From: Macrosoma leucophasiata
Taxonomy: Eukaryota; Arthropoda; Insecta; Lepidoptera; Hedylidae
Assembly (NCBI GenBank): GCA_036365455.1
Contig: JAWQUS010000017.1
Coordinates: forward strand, 124,001 to 188,000
DNA: 64,000 nt
Reading direction: 5' to 3'
Shown here one piece after another: positions 44,027 to 53,139 of this stretch (positions are counted from its first letter, which is position 1; every line of letters starts with the position of its first letter). The position numbers and the translations under genes were made by a program. The notes beneath the pieces are model-generated. The model was given only the letters and a program-made list of their open reading frames with translations. It was not told the DNA's origin and searched no databases.

Positions 44027-45958
44027 TTAGAGATTAGTCCTTATACTAGGACTCGGAAGATTTTCAATATTGGATAAGCGTTTATGGTTTTTTAAAGAAA
44101 TAGAAGGCTCGGAATCAGTTTCCTGATCTGGTTTTGGAGAAGAGTCTGCTTGAGAAGTTTCTAGGATCTTGGAGAAAAAGATGGACGGAAGATGGGAGCG
44201 GTTGCTTGATTTAATATAAATAAAAAGTTTAAACATACAAAACACAAACATAAGAGAAATAATTACAATAATAACAATAGAATAATGAGTCTCATATTTA
44301 ATAATTGGATGTTGATTTATGATTTTGTCAGTTTCGTCGGACAAAGATTTTAATTTAGATTTAGTTTCCATGGTAAAAACGTCCAAATCAATATTTTGTA
44401 GTCTGATATGAGGCTCCTTATTGGTTTCTTTTACAAAGTTATCTAATTTGCAACAAGAATCGTTTATAATACTGAAATCGGAAAATTTTAAAGTAACATT
44501 AATTTTTAGTGTACTAAATTTGGGAATGAGTTTAGTGCTTTTTGAATAGCCATGACAATTATTAGGAATACTTATGATCCCTGTTCCAATGACATTAGTT
44601 TCGAAAGTTTTTTCATTAGGACATTCAATATACAGCTTATTATTAGTGGATTGGACGTAAATCCAATTGTTATTGTAAAGAGGTTTCCATAAATCTAGGT
44701 GTCCGTGGATAAAGTCGGTTTTGCACTGCACTGGTAAAACACTGATTGTATTTGATAGGAATTCACTTTCACAACTGGGATTGGCACTTGTAGAAAACAC
44801 TGTTATCACGTCGCAGATGTAGTTGTGTGAGTCTATCGGCTTGCATTCCTTTAAAGATTCTAAGGTACAATATTCGGATTTATCCTTGGTCATCGCTATG
44901 AATTTATAACTAGGCGATATAAAAATAAACAAATCTGGATTCACATTGTTATAAGGAGTAGGTAAAGCTAAAACATGGTACAAATTGAATTCTTTAGTAG
45001 ATATCAGTGGTATTCTTAAAACAAAAACAACTTTGTTATTAAAAGTATAACAAACAACATTTGATATATTAGTCAGAATATGAATTTGATTAATTGTTAA
45101 ACTTGTAGGTAATTTTTTATCTACAGGAATATATCTGTAGTTATCAACAAGTTCTTGATATAACAAGGCAGGAGGTAGTATTGCTGGATGTAAGATATTT
45201 TTACTACTTAGTATGATAGCATTCATTATATCTTCTAATTTGAAAGATAAGGTAAGAAGAGTAGCTTCTATATTATTTATAATTGAATTAATATTAGCTT
45301 TTATGTTTAGATCATTAGCAATTAAAGTAAGGTTTTTTAGATTTAAGGAGAACGTGTTGATAGCTTCATTTAGACTGGCTTCATTGATTTTAATTTTATG
45401 AATTGTGGAATTAAATAGAGACAAGGTAGAAGATGTGACTAAAATACTTTCTTTAATTAATGAACTCAGTCTTTTCTCATTATTTTGAACATTCTGAATT
45501 GCATCATCATATTTTACAGCATCATTTTCATCTAAGGTCCCGAAAATAGTTTTAGCAAGAGTGCCGATGCCACCTATCCAAGCTCCTCGTTTGAATCGAT
45601 TATTACTTAGCAAATGAGATATAGAAGAGTAATCGGAGACAATGTCATTGTATCTAATTGTGAGAGGTTCTAAAACATTATGACACTCGAGATTATTTGA
45701 TTCACTTTTAATCTGATTGCAAAGAAAACGGACTGTGCCCAAAACGGAATTAAGATTTTTTATATGAGGACCTATGTAAGATATATCAAAGGGTGTTACT
45801 ACATCGAGATAGTCGATGCCTATTTTAAGTTCACCGATTTGATCAAAATAGATACCAGAACTCGAATTGATTTGTTGAACATAATCTTGTTGCCCTTGAG
45901 CCAGTACACTGTAATAGAAAGAGACGAAAAATGTAAATAAGATGAAACTACTAAAGTC
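44027..45958 (-). CDS. env: Errantivirus envelope glycoprotein (Env), probably from spliced mRNA
   Basis: Frame open from 45958, just after a TAG at 45959-45961, to 44027: about 643 residues. It has no ATG at its start. A splice-acceptor-like pyrimidine run ending ttttactttag lies immediately upstream, and the first residues (FILFTFFVSFYYSVLA, then QG) look like a signal peptide with a cleavable end; a second acceptor-like site (cttctattacag type) lies at the end of that segment. A furin-like RFKR about 124 residues in precedes GAWIGGIGTLAKTIFG, a fusion-peptide-like stretch. The ectodomain is Cys- and Asn-rich. A transmembrane helix (IVIIVIISLMFVFCMFKLF) lies near the C-terminus with a tail of about 60 residues. 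Related in layout to errantivirus Env and baculovirus F proteins; mediates membrane fusion in that family. Confidence 0.9.
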   Translation of the reverse strand, partial: DFSSFILFTFFVSFYYSVLAQGQQDYVQQINSSSGIYFDQIGELKIGIDYLDVVTPFDISYIGPHIKNLNSVLGTVRFLCNQIKSESNNLECHNVLEPLTIRYNDIVSDYSSISHLLSNNRFKRGAWIGGIGTLAKTIFGTLDENDAVKYDDAIQNVQNNEKRLSSLIKESILVTSSTLSLFNSTIHKIKINEASLNEAINTFSLNLKNLTLIANDLNIKANINSIINNIEATLLTLSFKLEDIMNAIILSSKNILHPAILPPALLYQELVDNYRYIPVDKKLPTSLTINQIHILTNISNVVCYTFNNKVVFVLRIPLISTKEFNLYHVLALPTPYNNVNPDLFIFISPSYKFIAMTKDKSEYCTLESLKECKPIDSHNYICDVITVFSTSANPSCESEFLSNTISVLPVQCKTDFIHGHLDLWKPLYNNNWIYVQSTNNKLYIECPNEKTFETNVIGTGIISIPNNCHGYSKSTKLIPKFSTLKINVTLKFSDFSIINDSCCKLDNFVKETNKEPHIRLQNIDLDVFTMETKSKLKSLSDETDKIINQHPIIKYETHYSIVIIVIISLMFVFCMFKLFIYIKSSNRSHLPSIFFSKILETSQADSSPKPDQETDSEPSISLKNHKRLSNIENLPSPSIRTNL

Positions 45959-46019
45959 CTAAAGTAAAATGAAATATAATCTAAAGAATAAAGCATAATA
46001 CGATTATAATTAGCTTAAT

Positions 46020-49000
46020 TTAAATTAGAGCTACTGCGTGTTTTATTTCATCAAAATGATGCTTTGCATGGCGTCTGTTTATTAACAAAGTAACATTATG
46101 GTTACTATGGACCTTTAAGATTTTGTATGGGCCTTTCCATACAGGAGACAGAGCTTTTCGTAGCCTTAAGTGTGCTTTAAGATACACTAGGTCACCAACC
46201 TTATAGGTGACAGGACGAGACCGTTGATCATAATAAGATTTTGATCTTTCTTTAGATTTAGCAATATTTTCCAGGGCTTTTTCACGCGATAGTTTTAATC
46301 GATGATTTAACATTTTAATATATTCGTGATATGTACCAGTGGAATTTGTTTCAAAGATAGAGTCTGGAAGATATGGTTTATGACCAAAGAGAAGTTCGTA
46401 AGGAGTGAATTTGGTCGTTGTGTGGACATTAGTATTGTAAGCTAACATAGCAGTGTAAACATATTTGTGCCAATCGGTTTGATTATCGTTAACATATGAT
46501 TTGAGGTACTCTTTAAGTGTTGAATGGCTTCTTTCAAGTGCACCTTGGGTCTGCGGATGGTATGGTGAAGACCATAGTTGTTTAATCTTAAGAAACTGAC
46601 AAGTCTTCTTAAATAAATCAGCTGTAAAGTTGGTGCCTTGGTCGGTGAGAATTATTTTTGGAATGCCGAAAAGAGAGACAAAATGAACGAGACATTCACA
46701 GCATTCTTCTGCTGTGGCATTAGCTATAGGATATGCCGTTGAATATTTAGTAAGGTCATCTTGTAGTGTTAAGATGTACTTGAGGTTAATTTGACCAGCA
46801 TCAGGAAGAGGACCAACGATGTCGAGACTTATTCTTTCGAAAGGAGCAGAGGATGTAGAAGTTATTTGCATTGGAGCTCGGTTAATTTGACGTAATGCTT
46901 TATTTGATTGACACTGAGCACATTTCTTAACATAATTTTCAATATCTGTTTTCATATTCTTCCAAAAGTATCTTTCTCTGATCCTATTGTACATTCTGCT
47001 CATGCCAACATGACCAGCGATAGGTATATCATGATTATCCTTTAATATTTTCGAAATTTCACTTGGAGTTGGATAGACAATAGTATTTCTGTATATTTTG
47101 ACCGATATATTAGTGTTATGGAAAAGATAATTTATCATGTTATAAAGTTTAGTATAATTAATTTTCATAAAAGGATCTTTAAAGTCAGATATAGCAATTT
47201 CGTTACAAGAATCAGGATTATTGATAAGTATTTCATTTCTAAGGTTTTTTAAAGATTCGAATAAGTCAGGATATGAAACAGTGTCAAAGTGATAGACTTT
47301 AGTAAATAAGAAATAGTACAATTTAGTATTTGTTTTAAGGTTTAGAAGGGAATGTAATTTTCGTTCTTTATTAAGGAATTCAGTGGTATCCTTTTGATTA
47401 GAAAGGACCTCTTCAACATACGGGTTAGCTTCATCCAGATCAATAGAAGTTGGTAAGACAATTAATTTAGAATCGGAGGACAATAAATTATTTGTATATT
47501 CATGAATCACAGTGTTAAACATAGATTTAGTATTAGACATAGATTTTAGGAAATCAGCATAACAATCATCGGAGACATTTGGACTTGGTATGTCTATAGG
47601 TAAGTCACTGTGAGAGTTAGTAGGAGGACTTAGAAGTTCATCTGGAGTTGGTAAATTTAAAGAAGGTGATTCATGATTAGATACAGCGATATTTTCAGGA
47701 ATAGCATCAGTTGGCGAATTTGAAGGTAGGTTAATGTTTTCCGGATTAAGAGGAGAAATTGTAAGTTCTCCAAGTTGTTCTAGTGGATCTAAGAAAGGTA
47801 AGTTCCATTCATCAGGATTCGGTGGACTATTCAGGATTTCTAGATCAATGTGTTCAGGATTCGGAGGACCTTGAGAGGTAGAAGGTAGAGTCAATTGAGA
47901 TGATCCAGTGGGATTTTGTATATCGCTAGGGTTAATATTAGGATTAGAACCAGATCCTATTATGTTTACAGGATATCTGGAAAGAGCGTCTGCAGCGGAG
48001 TTTAATATACCCTTTCGATAAACGATTTCGTATTCGTATTCTTCTAATTTTAGTCGCCATCTTTGGAGTTTGCTGGAAGGATCCTTATGATTAAATAACC
48101 ATTTCAATGGACGGTGGTCAGTAACGATTTGGAATTTTCGACCATATAGATAAGGTCTGAAAGTTTTACAGCCGAAGATAATAGCTAAGAGTTCCTTTTC
48201 TGTTGTGCTGTAGTTGGTTTCGCTTCGGTTAAGTGTACGTGAGGCGAATGCTATAGGTTTATCCTTACCGATAGTACCTTGGGATAAGACGGCACCTATG
48301 GCATGATTTGAAGCATCACAAGTAAGTATAAAAGGTTTTGTAAAATCAGGATAGCAAAGAACAGGAGAGGAAGTTAATTTACTTTTTAGTTCATCGAAGG
48401 CGACTTGTTGTTCGTTTTGCCATTGGAAAGGAGTGTCCTTTTTCAAGAGACTGGTAAGAGGCTTAGCAATTTTGGAGAAATCGGAAATAAAACGGCGATA
48501 ATATGAAACTAATCCCAGAAAGGATTTTATATCTTTAGGGGATTTAGGTTTTGGAAATTCTACAACAGCTTTTATCTTTTGAGGGTTGGGTTTGACACCT
48601 TCTTCAGTGATGACATGACCCAAATAGGCTACCTCTCGTCTGAGGAATTCACATTTTTCTGGTTGCAATTTGAGGTTGAATTCTCTTAACCTTTCGAAGA
48701 CACATTTGAGATTTTGAATAGCCGAGTTTAGATCGAAGCCGTAAAGGACTATATCATCTAGATATACGAAACAGCGCGTACCTTGTAAGCCTGATAGGGC
48801 GGTATTCATCAACCGTTGGAATGTGGATGGTGCATTTTTAAGACCGAATGGCATACGAGTGAATTGGTAATGTCCATGAGGGACAGAGAAAGCCGTCTTA
48901 GGTTTATCTTCTTCTTCTACGCGGATTTGATGGAAACCAGAGGAGAGGTCTAAAGTAGAAAAGTAATTACTGGAACCTAATTGGTCAAGAATCTCATTGA

Positions 49001-50618
49001 TATTAGGAATAGGATATGTATCCCCTATTGTGATGTCATTGAGCTGACGAAAGTCTATGACAATTCGCCATTTTCTTTCACCGGAAGCATCTAACTTCTT
49101 GGGGACTACCCATATCGGTGCAGACCATGGTGATTTAGAAGGTTCAATTATTCCTTGATCTAACATTTGGTTTATTTGCTTTTGGACTTCGTTTTTATGG
49201 ACTTCAGGAAAACGATATGATTTTACGTAAATAGGCTTCTCAGACGTAGTTTTTATTGGATGTTTTAAAGTGTCAGTATGAGTCAGTTTCTCACCTGGAA
49301 GATGGAATATATCAGAAAACGAGGAACAGAGGTTATAGAGAGCATTAGTTTCTTCTGAATTTAAATGAGAGACGCGGAGCTGATTTAAAACTTCTTGAGT
49401 TCTTTGATAGGAATTAGAATATTGAATATTATTAACAGGGTATTCGTTATTATCGTCATTAGAAATAGAAGGTGGTTGAGAGTGTTCACATGGAATCAGA
49501 GTTAAGTTCAAATTAGATTTAAGTGATATAGTAGATTCAGCGGTATTAATTACTGTAAGATTAACTCGGTTATTGTTTTTGACTTTTACAAGACAATTCG
49601 CAATTAAAAGGTCTTTGAATTGATTTTGGTTTAGTACAAGGCCTTCTTTAATTTCAGGATTAGAAACAGAGCATTCAATAACCATTTCAGTTCTGGCGGG
49701 TATAGTATAAGTCGGTTCATTAAGTAAAAGATTGATATTTGTTTTGCCAATTCTCAATTTATTTCGATTGTAATCTATACTACAACCAAATAGATTTAGT
49801 AGGTCTGTGCCAATTATACCATCATAGGGAAGATCTATCTCATCAATGACATGGAATTTGTGTGATATTGTTTTATCAGAAGTGTCGCAGATCTTTAATT
49901 TTAATGAAAAGTGTCCTGATGTTTTTGTGGTACATTTCACGGGATCTATACCTTTTAAACTTATTTTTTCTTTATTTAATTTCGGCCTATTTTGAATCGA
50001 ATGTGATTTTATCAAACTGACGGCGGATCCAGAGTCTACTAATAATGATAGTGGGATGTCAGACACCGATGAGTAGACGAGAATATGTGGAAGCAGGGTT
50101 TTGTTGGGGTTAATTTTGATTTCATAGATTATGTTTTCTGTTTCAGGTTCAAGAATGGTTACTGTGGATGTTGTGGATACGGCGGGTGAGGTAAGAGATA
50201 CAGTGGGTATAGTTGTTGGGGTGGATACAGAGGATTCAGTGGATTTAGTAGGTTCAGTGGATTTAGTAGATTCAGTGGATTTAGTAGATTCAGTGGATTT
50301 AGTAGATTCAGTGGATTTAGTAGGTTCAGTGGATTTAGTAGATTCAGTGGATTTAGTAGATTCAGTGGATTTAGTAGGTTCAGTGGATTTAGTAGATTCA
50401 GTGGATTTAGTAGGTTCAGTGGATTTAGTAGATTCAGTGGATCTAGTAGATTCAGCGAATTTAATTGACTTAGTAGGTTTTGGGGTAGATACAGAGGATA
50501 CAGTGGATTTAGTAGATTCAGCGAATTTGATTGACTTAGTAGGTTTTATGAAGGTGTCGAAATTGGAATTGGAATTGGGTAGGTGTCTCGTATGACACCG
50601 ATACGAGGCACTTATTCG
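46020..50618 (-). CDS. pol: Errantivirus Pol (protease, RT, RNase H, integrase), made by -1 frameshift
   Basis: The frame is open from the gag-pol shift site (50618) to 46020, about 1532 residues. The first ~184 are a linker containing the TKSTES-type hexapeptide repeats and no enzyme motif. Then comes an aspartic protease (LLVDSGSAVSLI, near 50030), reverse transcriptase (VYLDDIVLYG, catalytic YLDD, near 48760), RNase H (TCDASNHAIGAVLSQ), and the integrase zinc-binding HHCC region (GHVGMSRMYNRIR ... CAQC, 46900-47040). The integrase core carries D, D, E in LDIVGPLPDAG, LTDQGTNF and GALERSH. A GPY/F-type WKGPYKILK lies near the end. No chromodomain. A Pro/Ser/Asn-rich insert of about 200 residues separates RNase H from integrase. 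All catalytic residues are present and there is no internal stop. Confidence 0.95.
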   Translation of the reverse strand, partial: RISASYRCHTRHLPNSNSNFDTFIKPTKSIKFAESTKSTVSSVSTPKPTKSIKFAESTRSTESTKSTEPTKSTESTKSTEPTKSTESTKSTESTKSTEPTKSTESTKSTESTKSTESTKSTEPTKSTESSVSTPTTIPTVSLTSPAVSTTSTVTILEPETENIIYEIKINPNKTLLPHILVYSSVSDIPLSLLVDSGSAVSLIKSHSIQNRPKLNKEKISLKGIDPVKCTTKTSGHFSLKLKICDTSDKTISHKFHVIDEIDLPYDGIIGTDLLNLFGCSIDYNRNKLRIGKTNINLLLNEPTYTIPARTEMVIECSVSNPEIKEGLVLNQNQFKDLLIANCLVKVKNNNRVNLTVINTAESTISLKSNLNLTLIPCEHSQPPSISNDDNNEYPVNNIQYSNSYQRTQEVLNQLRVSHLNSEETNALYNLCSSFSDIFHLPGEKLTHTDTLKHPIKTTSEKPIYVKSYRFPEVHKNEVQKQINQMLDQGIIEPSKSPWSAPIWVVPKKLDASGERKWRIVIDFRQLNDITIGDTYPIPNINEILDQLGSSNYFSTLDLSSGFHQIRVEEEDKPKTAFSVPHGHYQFTRMPFGLKNAPSTFQRLMNTALSGLQGTRCFVYLDDIVLYGFDLNSAIQNLKCVFERLREFNLKLQPEKCEFLRREVAYLGHVITEEGVKPNPQKIKAVVEFPKPKSPKDIKSFLGLVSYYRRFISDFSKIAKPLTSLLKKDTPFQWQNEQQVAFDELKSKLTSSPVLCYPDFTKPFILTCDASNHAIGAVLSQGTIGKDKPIAFASRTLNRSETNYSTTEKELLAIIFGCKTFRPYLYGRKFQIVTDHRPLKWLFNHKDPSSKLQRWRLKLEEYEYEIVYRKGILNSAADALSRYPVNIIGSGSNPNINPSDIQNPTGSSQLTLPSTSQGPPNPEHIDLEILNSPPNPDEWNLPFLDPLEQLGELTISPLNPENINLPSNSPTDAIPENIAVSNHESPSLNLPTPDELLSPPTNSHSDLPIDIPSPNVSDDCYADFLKSMSNTKSMFNTVIHEYTNNLLSSDSKLIVLPTSIDLDEANPYVEEVLSNQKDTTEFLNKERKLHSLLNLKTNTKLYYFLFTKVYHFDTVSYPDLFESLKNLRNEILINNPDSCNEIAISDFKDPFMKINYTKLYNMINYLFHNTNISVKIYRNTIVYPTPSEISKILKDNHDIPIAGHVGMSRMYNRIRERYFWKNMKTDIENYVKKCAQCQSNKALRQINRAPMQITSTSSAPFERISLDIVGPLPDAGQINLKYILTLQDDLTKYSTAYPIANATAEECCECLVHFVSLFGIPKIILTDQGTNFTADLFKKTCQFLKIKQLWSSPYHPQTQGALERSHSTLKEYLKSYVNDNQTDWHKYVYTAMLAYNTNVHTTTKFTPYELLFGHKPYLPDSIFETNSTGTYHEYIKMLNHRLKLSREKALENIAKSKERSKSYYDQRSRPVTYKVGDLVYLKAHLRLRKALSPVWKGPYKILKVHSNHNVTLLINRRHAKHHFDEIKHAVALI
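50233..50448 (-). repeat. 18-bp coding minisatellite, 12 units, in the pol linker
   Basis: Twelve contiguous 18-bp units (plus strand gattcagtggatttagta or ggttcagtggatttagta). Read in the pol frame they encode repeats of Thr-Glu-(Ser/Pro)-Thr-Lys-Ser. Unit length is a multiple of three, so copy-number changes keep the frame. Diverged flanking units extend to about 50550. The opposite strand is also open here by chance of composition; I do not annotate it. Confidence 0.9.
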
Positions 50619-50624
50619 TTTTTT
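50583..50624 (-). promoter_or_regulatory. Gag-Pol -1 ribosomal frameshift signal
   Basis: Element sense: the slippery heptamer A AAA AAC (50624-50618) is in the gag frame just before GAA and the TAA stop. After a 6-nt spacer (50617-50612) an 11-bp stem follows (50611-50601 with 50593-50583, one mismatch) around a 7-nt loop. The pol frame is open immediately after a -1 slip. Heptamer, spacer and stem match the established arrangement in retroviruses. Confidence 0.85.
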
Positions 50625-51664
50625 GGTGTTGTATCTACGGTATCGTAACCGTCTTGATTTTGTAAGTGCTCGTTTGAATCATCGGAAATATGATGTATCG
50701 GTGTTCTATGATACTGACCTTGGTTGTTCGAATTTTGGTTTGCCTGAGTCTGTTGACGATAGTGATTATTACCACGATTATTATTATATTCTCGTTTGCG
50801 ACATTGTTCAATAGTGTGTCCTGGGTTCTTACAATACCGACAAATCGGAGTGAATTGTGGTTGATTCGACGTGCTAGGTCTATCATTGGTTTGATAGTGT
50901 TGAGCTCTATAGGGTCGCATGGGAGCATTTGGCCTTGGTTTATAGGAATTTGAATTGGTATTTGTAGAATAGAGAGATTTTTGGACTTTTTCCTCTATAA
51001 TCGCGGCATTTATAGCATCGTTAAGATTTTTAAAGGTCTTACATCTGATAATGTTTGAGATACGGGGTATTAACCCAATCTGGAAGTGGTGAAGGGCTAA
51101 CTCCTCCATAGCTGCGGTACGGATTGCCATTTCACGGTTTTTATGTCCATGCGATATGGATATTTCACTTAATAGTTGTGAGAGGCATGTTTCTAGCCTG
51201 AGAGCGTATTGGCTAACTGTTTCGCTCGAGCGCTGCTTACACTCTTGCAACTCCGTCATCAAATAGGTGTAATGCTTTCGTTCACTGTACTGTGTTTTCA
51301 AAAAATCTTTAAGCTGTTGCCAGTTACAGAATTCTTTAATTGAGCACGCAATTTTCGCTTTTCCCTTAATTTGACTTAGTATAAATTTAAAGAGGATATC
51401 CCTTTGGGACTCCGATGCTAATTCATAGGCGTTATTGCAATCTATAATAAATGAATTTAAGGTTTCTCTACAACCGTCATACGGCTTTATAAATTGTAGT
51501 AATATTGATAATTCCACATCGGGTTTAGACGCAGTCGTTTTCTTTTTTTGTACGGGCCTAGAAGGCGGGCCTAAAGAGGGAGGACAGTGGCTATCGTCCT
51601 CTGTGTCAGTTATTGCTATTTCGGGTCTTTCGAATTTTGGACTCTGTGACCTAGATTCTGCCAT
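50612..51664 (-). CDS. gag: Errantivirus Gag
   Basis: 350 residues, ATG at 51664 (MAESRSQSPKFERPE). The N-terminus is acidic and Pro-rich. The capsid-like central region (FIKPYDGCRETLNSFI, FILSQIKGKAKIACSIKEF, QYALRLETCLSQLLSE) resembles the retrotransposon gag domain. One CCHC zinc knuckle, CRYCKNPGHTIEQC, lies at about residues 276-289 and is flanked by Asn/Arg/Gln-rich basic stretches, as in nucleocapsids. It packages RNA and assembles the particle. Ends at TAA 50614-50612, and the last codons double as the frameshift heptamer for Pol. Confidence 0.95.
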   Translation of the reverse strand: MAESRSQSPKFERPEIAITDTEDDSHCPPSLGPPSRPVQKKKTTASKPDVELSILLQFIKPYDGCRETLNSFIIDCNNAYELASESQRDILFKFILSQIKGKAKIACSIKEFCNWQQLKDFLKTQYSERKHYTYLMTELQECKQRSSETVSQYALRLETCLSQLLSEISISHGHKNREMAIRTAAMEELALHHFQIGLIPRISNIIRCKTFKNLNDAINAAIIEEKVQKSLYSTNTNSNSYKPRPNAPMRPYRAQHYQTNDRPSTSNQPQFTPICRYCKNPGHTIEQCRKREYNNNRGNNHYRQQTQANQNSNNQGQYHRTPIHHISDDSNEHLQNQDGYDTVDTTPKNE

Positions 51665-52254
51665 ATTTTATATTATTTAATGGAACACACAGTACAAAAA
51701 TAAAACACACTAGAAGAAATAAAGTGCTGAAAACAAAAGTAATAACACAAATAGGACAGTGACAAAATACTTAGTTTAAAAATAGAATTGATTTGCGCAA
51801 TGACCAAGTTATACTTTGTAAAGACTCACAGGAATGCAGCTAACACGATAACACCGATCATAGTTCTCGGGCTCTGGATGTTTAGACGCGAACTCAGCAG
51901 AATGTGCGCAGATAACGCGCTCGGCTGGCACCTCCAATGCGTTGTTTCGATTATGAGTGATTGAATTAATTTGGAGCTTTGAAACCTGGTAGAACTCGAA
52001 CTTGTAGCGTTATAGACTATTTCAAGAGTCTAACTGGTACTGGTAGAGCGCTAGCTTTGCACCCTTGTCGTACTTTGGATCGTCTGGAGTTAGCTAGACG
52101 ATGGTTTTGAATGATTTTAACACTTTTTATAGAAATACGGCACTGTGGTAAGAACACGACACTTTGTTCACTTTTCAACTTAGGAAAATACCGTAGAAGC
52201 ACACACTTGTACTTTGGAATCACTTGAGAGACGTACCGGGGACTTTTCAAAATC
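51665..52254 (-). other. Errantivirus untranslated leader
   Basis: About 590 nt between PBS and gag ATG. A frame at 52017-52250 has no recognisable domain. The leader should hold the packaging signal and the env splice donor; several GTA/GTG-type candidates exist and I cannot choose one. Confidence 0.6.
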
Positions 52255-52271
52255 CCTTTACGCTGCCACCA
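52255..52271 (-). other. Errantivirus primer-binding site
   Basis: Element sense TGGTGGCAGCGTAAAGG begins 2 nt after the LTR end, starts with the TGG that pairs with a tRNA CCA end, and is the right length. The tRNA species is not assigned. Confidence 0.75.
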
Positions 52272-52273
52272 AT

Positions 52274-52471
52274 TGTTATACGGGATTTGGAAAAAGGTTT
52301 TTTAAAAAAAAAATAAAAATAGAATTGAATTTGAAGAACAACCGTCAGGCAGGAATATTGGAACGAGACTGACTGCTGGATGGGTGATTGGTTGGGAAGG
52401 ATAGGAGAAATGCTGACCGTGCGGGATTTGTAAGGTATAAGCAAAGAGGGTAACATAGGCAAGATATAACA
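52274..52471 (-). repeat. Errantivirus 5' LTR
   Basis: 198 bp, apparently identical to 43768-43965. Serves as promoter side of the element; no canonical TATA box obvious. Confidence 0.95.
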
Positions 52472-53139
52472 GAACGAAGTGCAATTTGGGAGTCACATTG
52501 CGTGTAAGACCAAGTTGGCATCCAAAAAGTTGGGGGTGCTTAACAAAGCGAGGCAGTATTTCACATCGGGGCAGCTACTACAGCTTTATAAGGCCCAAGT
52601 GCGGCGCCATCTGGAATACTGCTCTCTTTGTGGGCAGGAGCTCCCAAATACCAGCTTGGTCCACTTGACTCCCAACAAAAACGCGCCGTTCATATTGTTA
52701 ACGATCCAGGACTTACCGACAGGCTCGAACATCTGAGCCTGCGCAGAGATATTGGGAGTCTGTGCGTGTTGTACCGTCTCTACAATGGTGAGTGCTCTGC
52801 TGAACTGTTTGACATGGTGCCACCGTCTCTTTTCCTACACCGTACTACCCGCCGAAGAGAGAAGTTTCACCCACACCGACTGGACACTTAGCAGTGCTCA
52901 ACGGTGCGGTTTTCACGTTCGTTCCTGCCCTGTAAATTGTGGAATGGACTTCCCTCTGAGGTGTTCCCTAGGTGCTACAATATGGGGTTCTTCAAAAATG
53001 GCGTCAAAAGAGTCCTTCAGGGCTGACAGCGCGTTGGCAACTCTCCTAGTGTTGCAAATGTTCATAGGCGACGGTGACCACTTTCCATCAGGTGGCCCGT
53101 TTGCTTGTCTGTCAACCTTCAGACATAAAAAAAAAAAAA
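52472..53139 (+). pseudogene. Jockey-like LINE, right half (C-terminus, 3' UTR, poly-A)
   Basis: Continues the LINE broken at 43767: FGSHIACKTKLASKKLGVLN, RQYFTSGQLLQLYKAQVR, then in other frames QQKRAVHIVNDPGLTDRLE, SLCVLYRLYNGECSAELFD and cysteine-containing C-terminal pieces. The 3' UTR contains ccatcaggtggcccgtttgc and ttgtctgtcaaccttcagac, and ends in a poly-A run (53127-53139). First four bases are the target duplication. At least two frameshifts. 53140-53524 contains nothing else recognised. Confidence 0.85.

Larger units (their letters stand above)
43768..52471 (-). mobile_element. Complete gypsy-type errantivirus (endogenous retrovirus-like LTR element)
   Basis: 8704 bp, minus strand. 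Order in element sense: 5' LTR (52471-52274), PBS, leader, gag, pol, env, polypurine tract, 3' LTR (43965-43768). The LTRs look identical over 198 bp; gag, pol and env frames are all uninterrupted; the target duplication is GAAC. Env has a furin-type site and fusion-peptide-like segment, as in insect errantiviruses such as gypsy and the moth element TED. Identical LTRs imply very recent insertion, so it may be active. It sits inside a dead LINE. Species-level identity cannot be judged without a database comparison. Confidence 0.95.

Noticed and set aside
50131..50595. Plus-strand open frame with DSVDLV-type repeats
   Set aside because: It is the antisense of the errantivirus pol linker; its openness comes from the 18-bp minisatellite, while the minus strand carries the coherent Gag-Pol.
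52017..52250. Accessory gene in the errantivirus leader
   Set aside because: Starts in the PBS-adjacent leader, has no recognisable domain, and leaders of this kind often hold chance frames.
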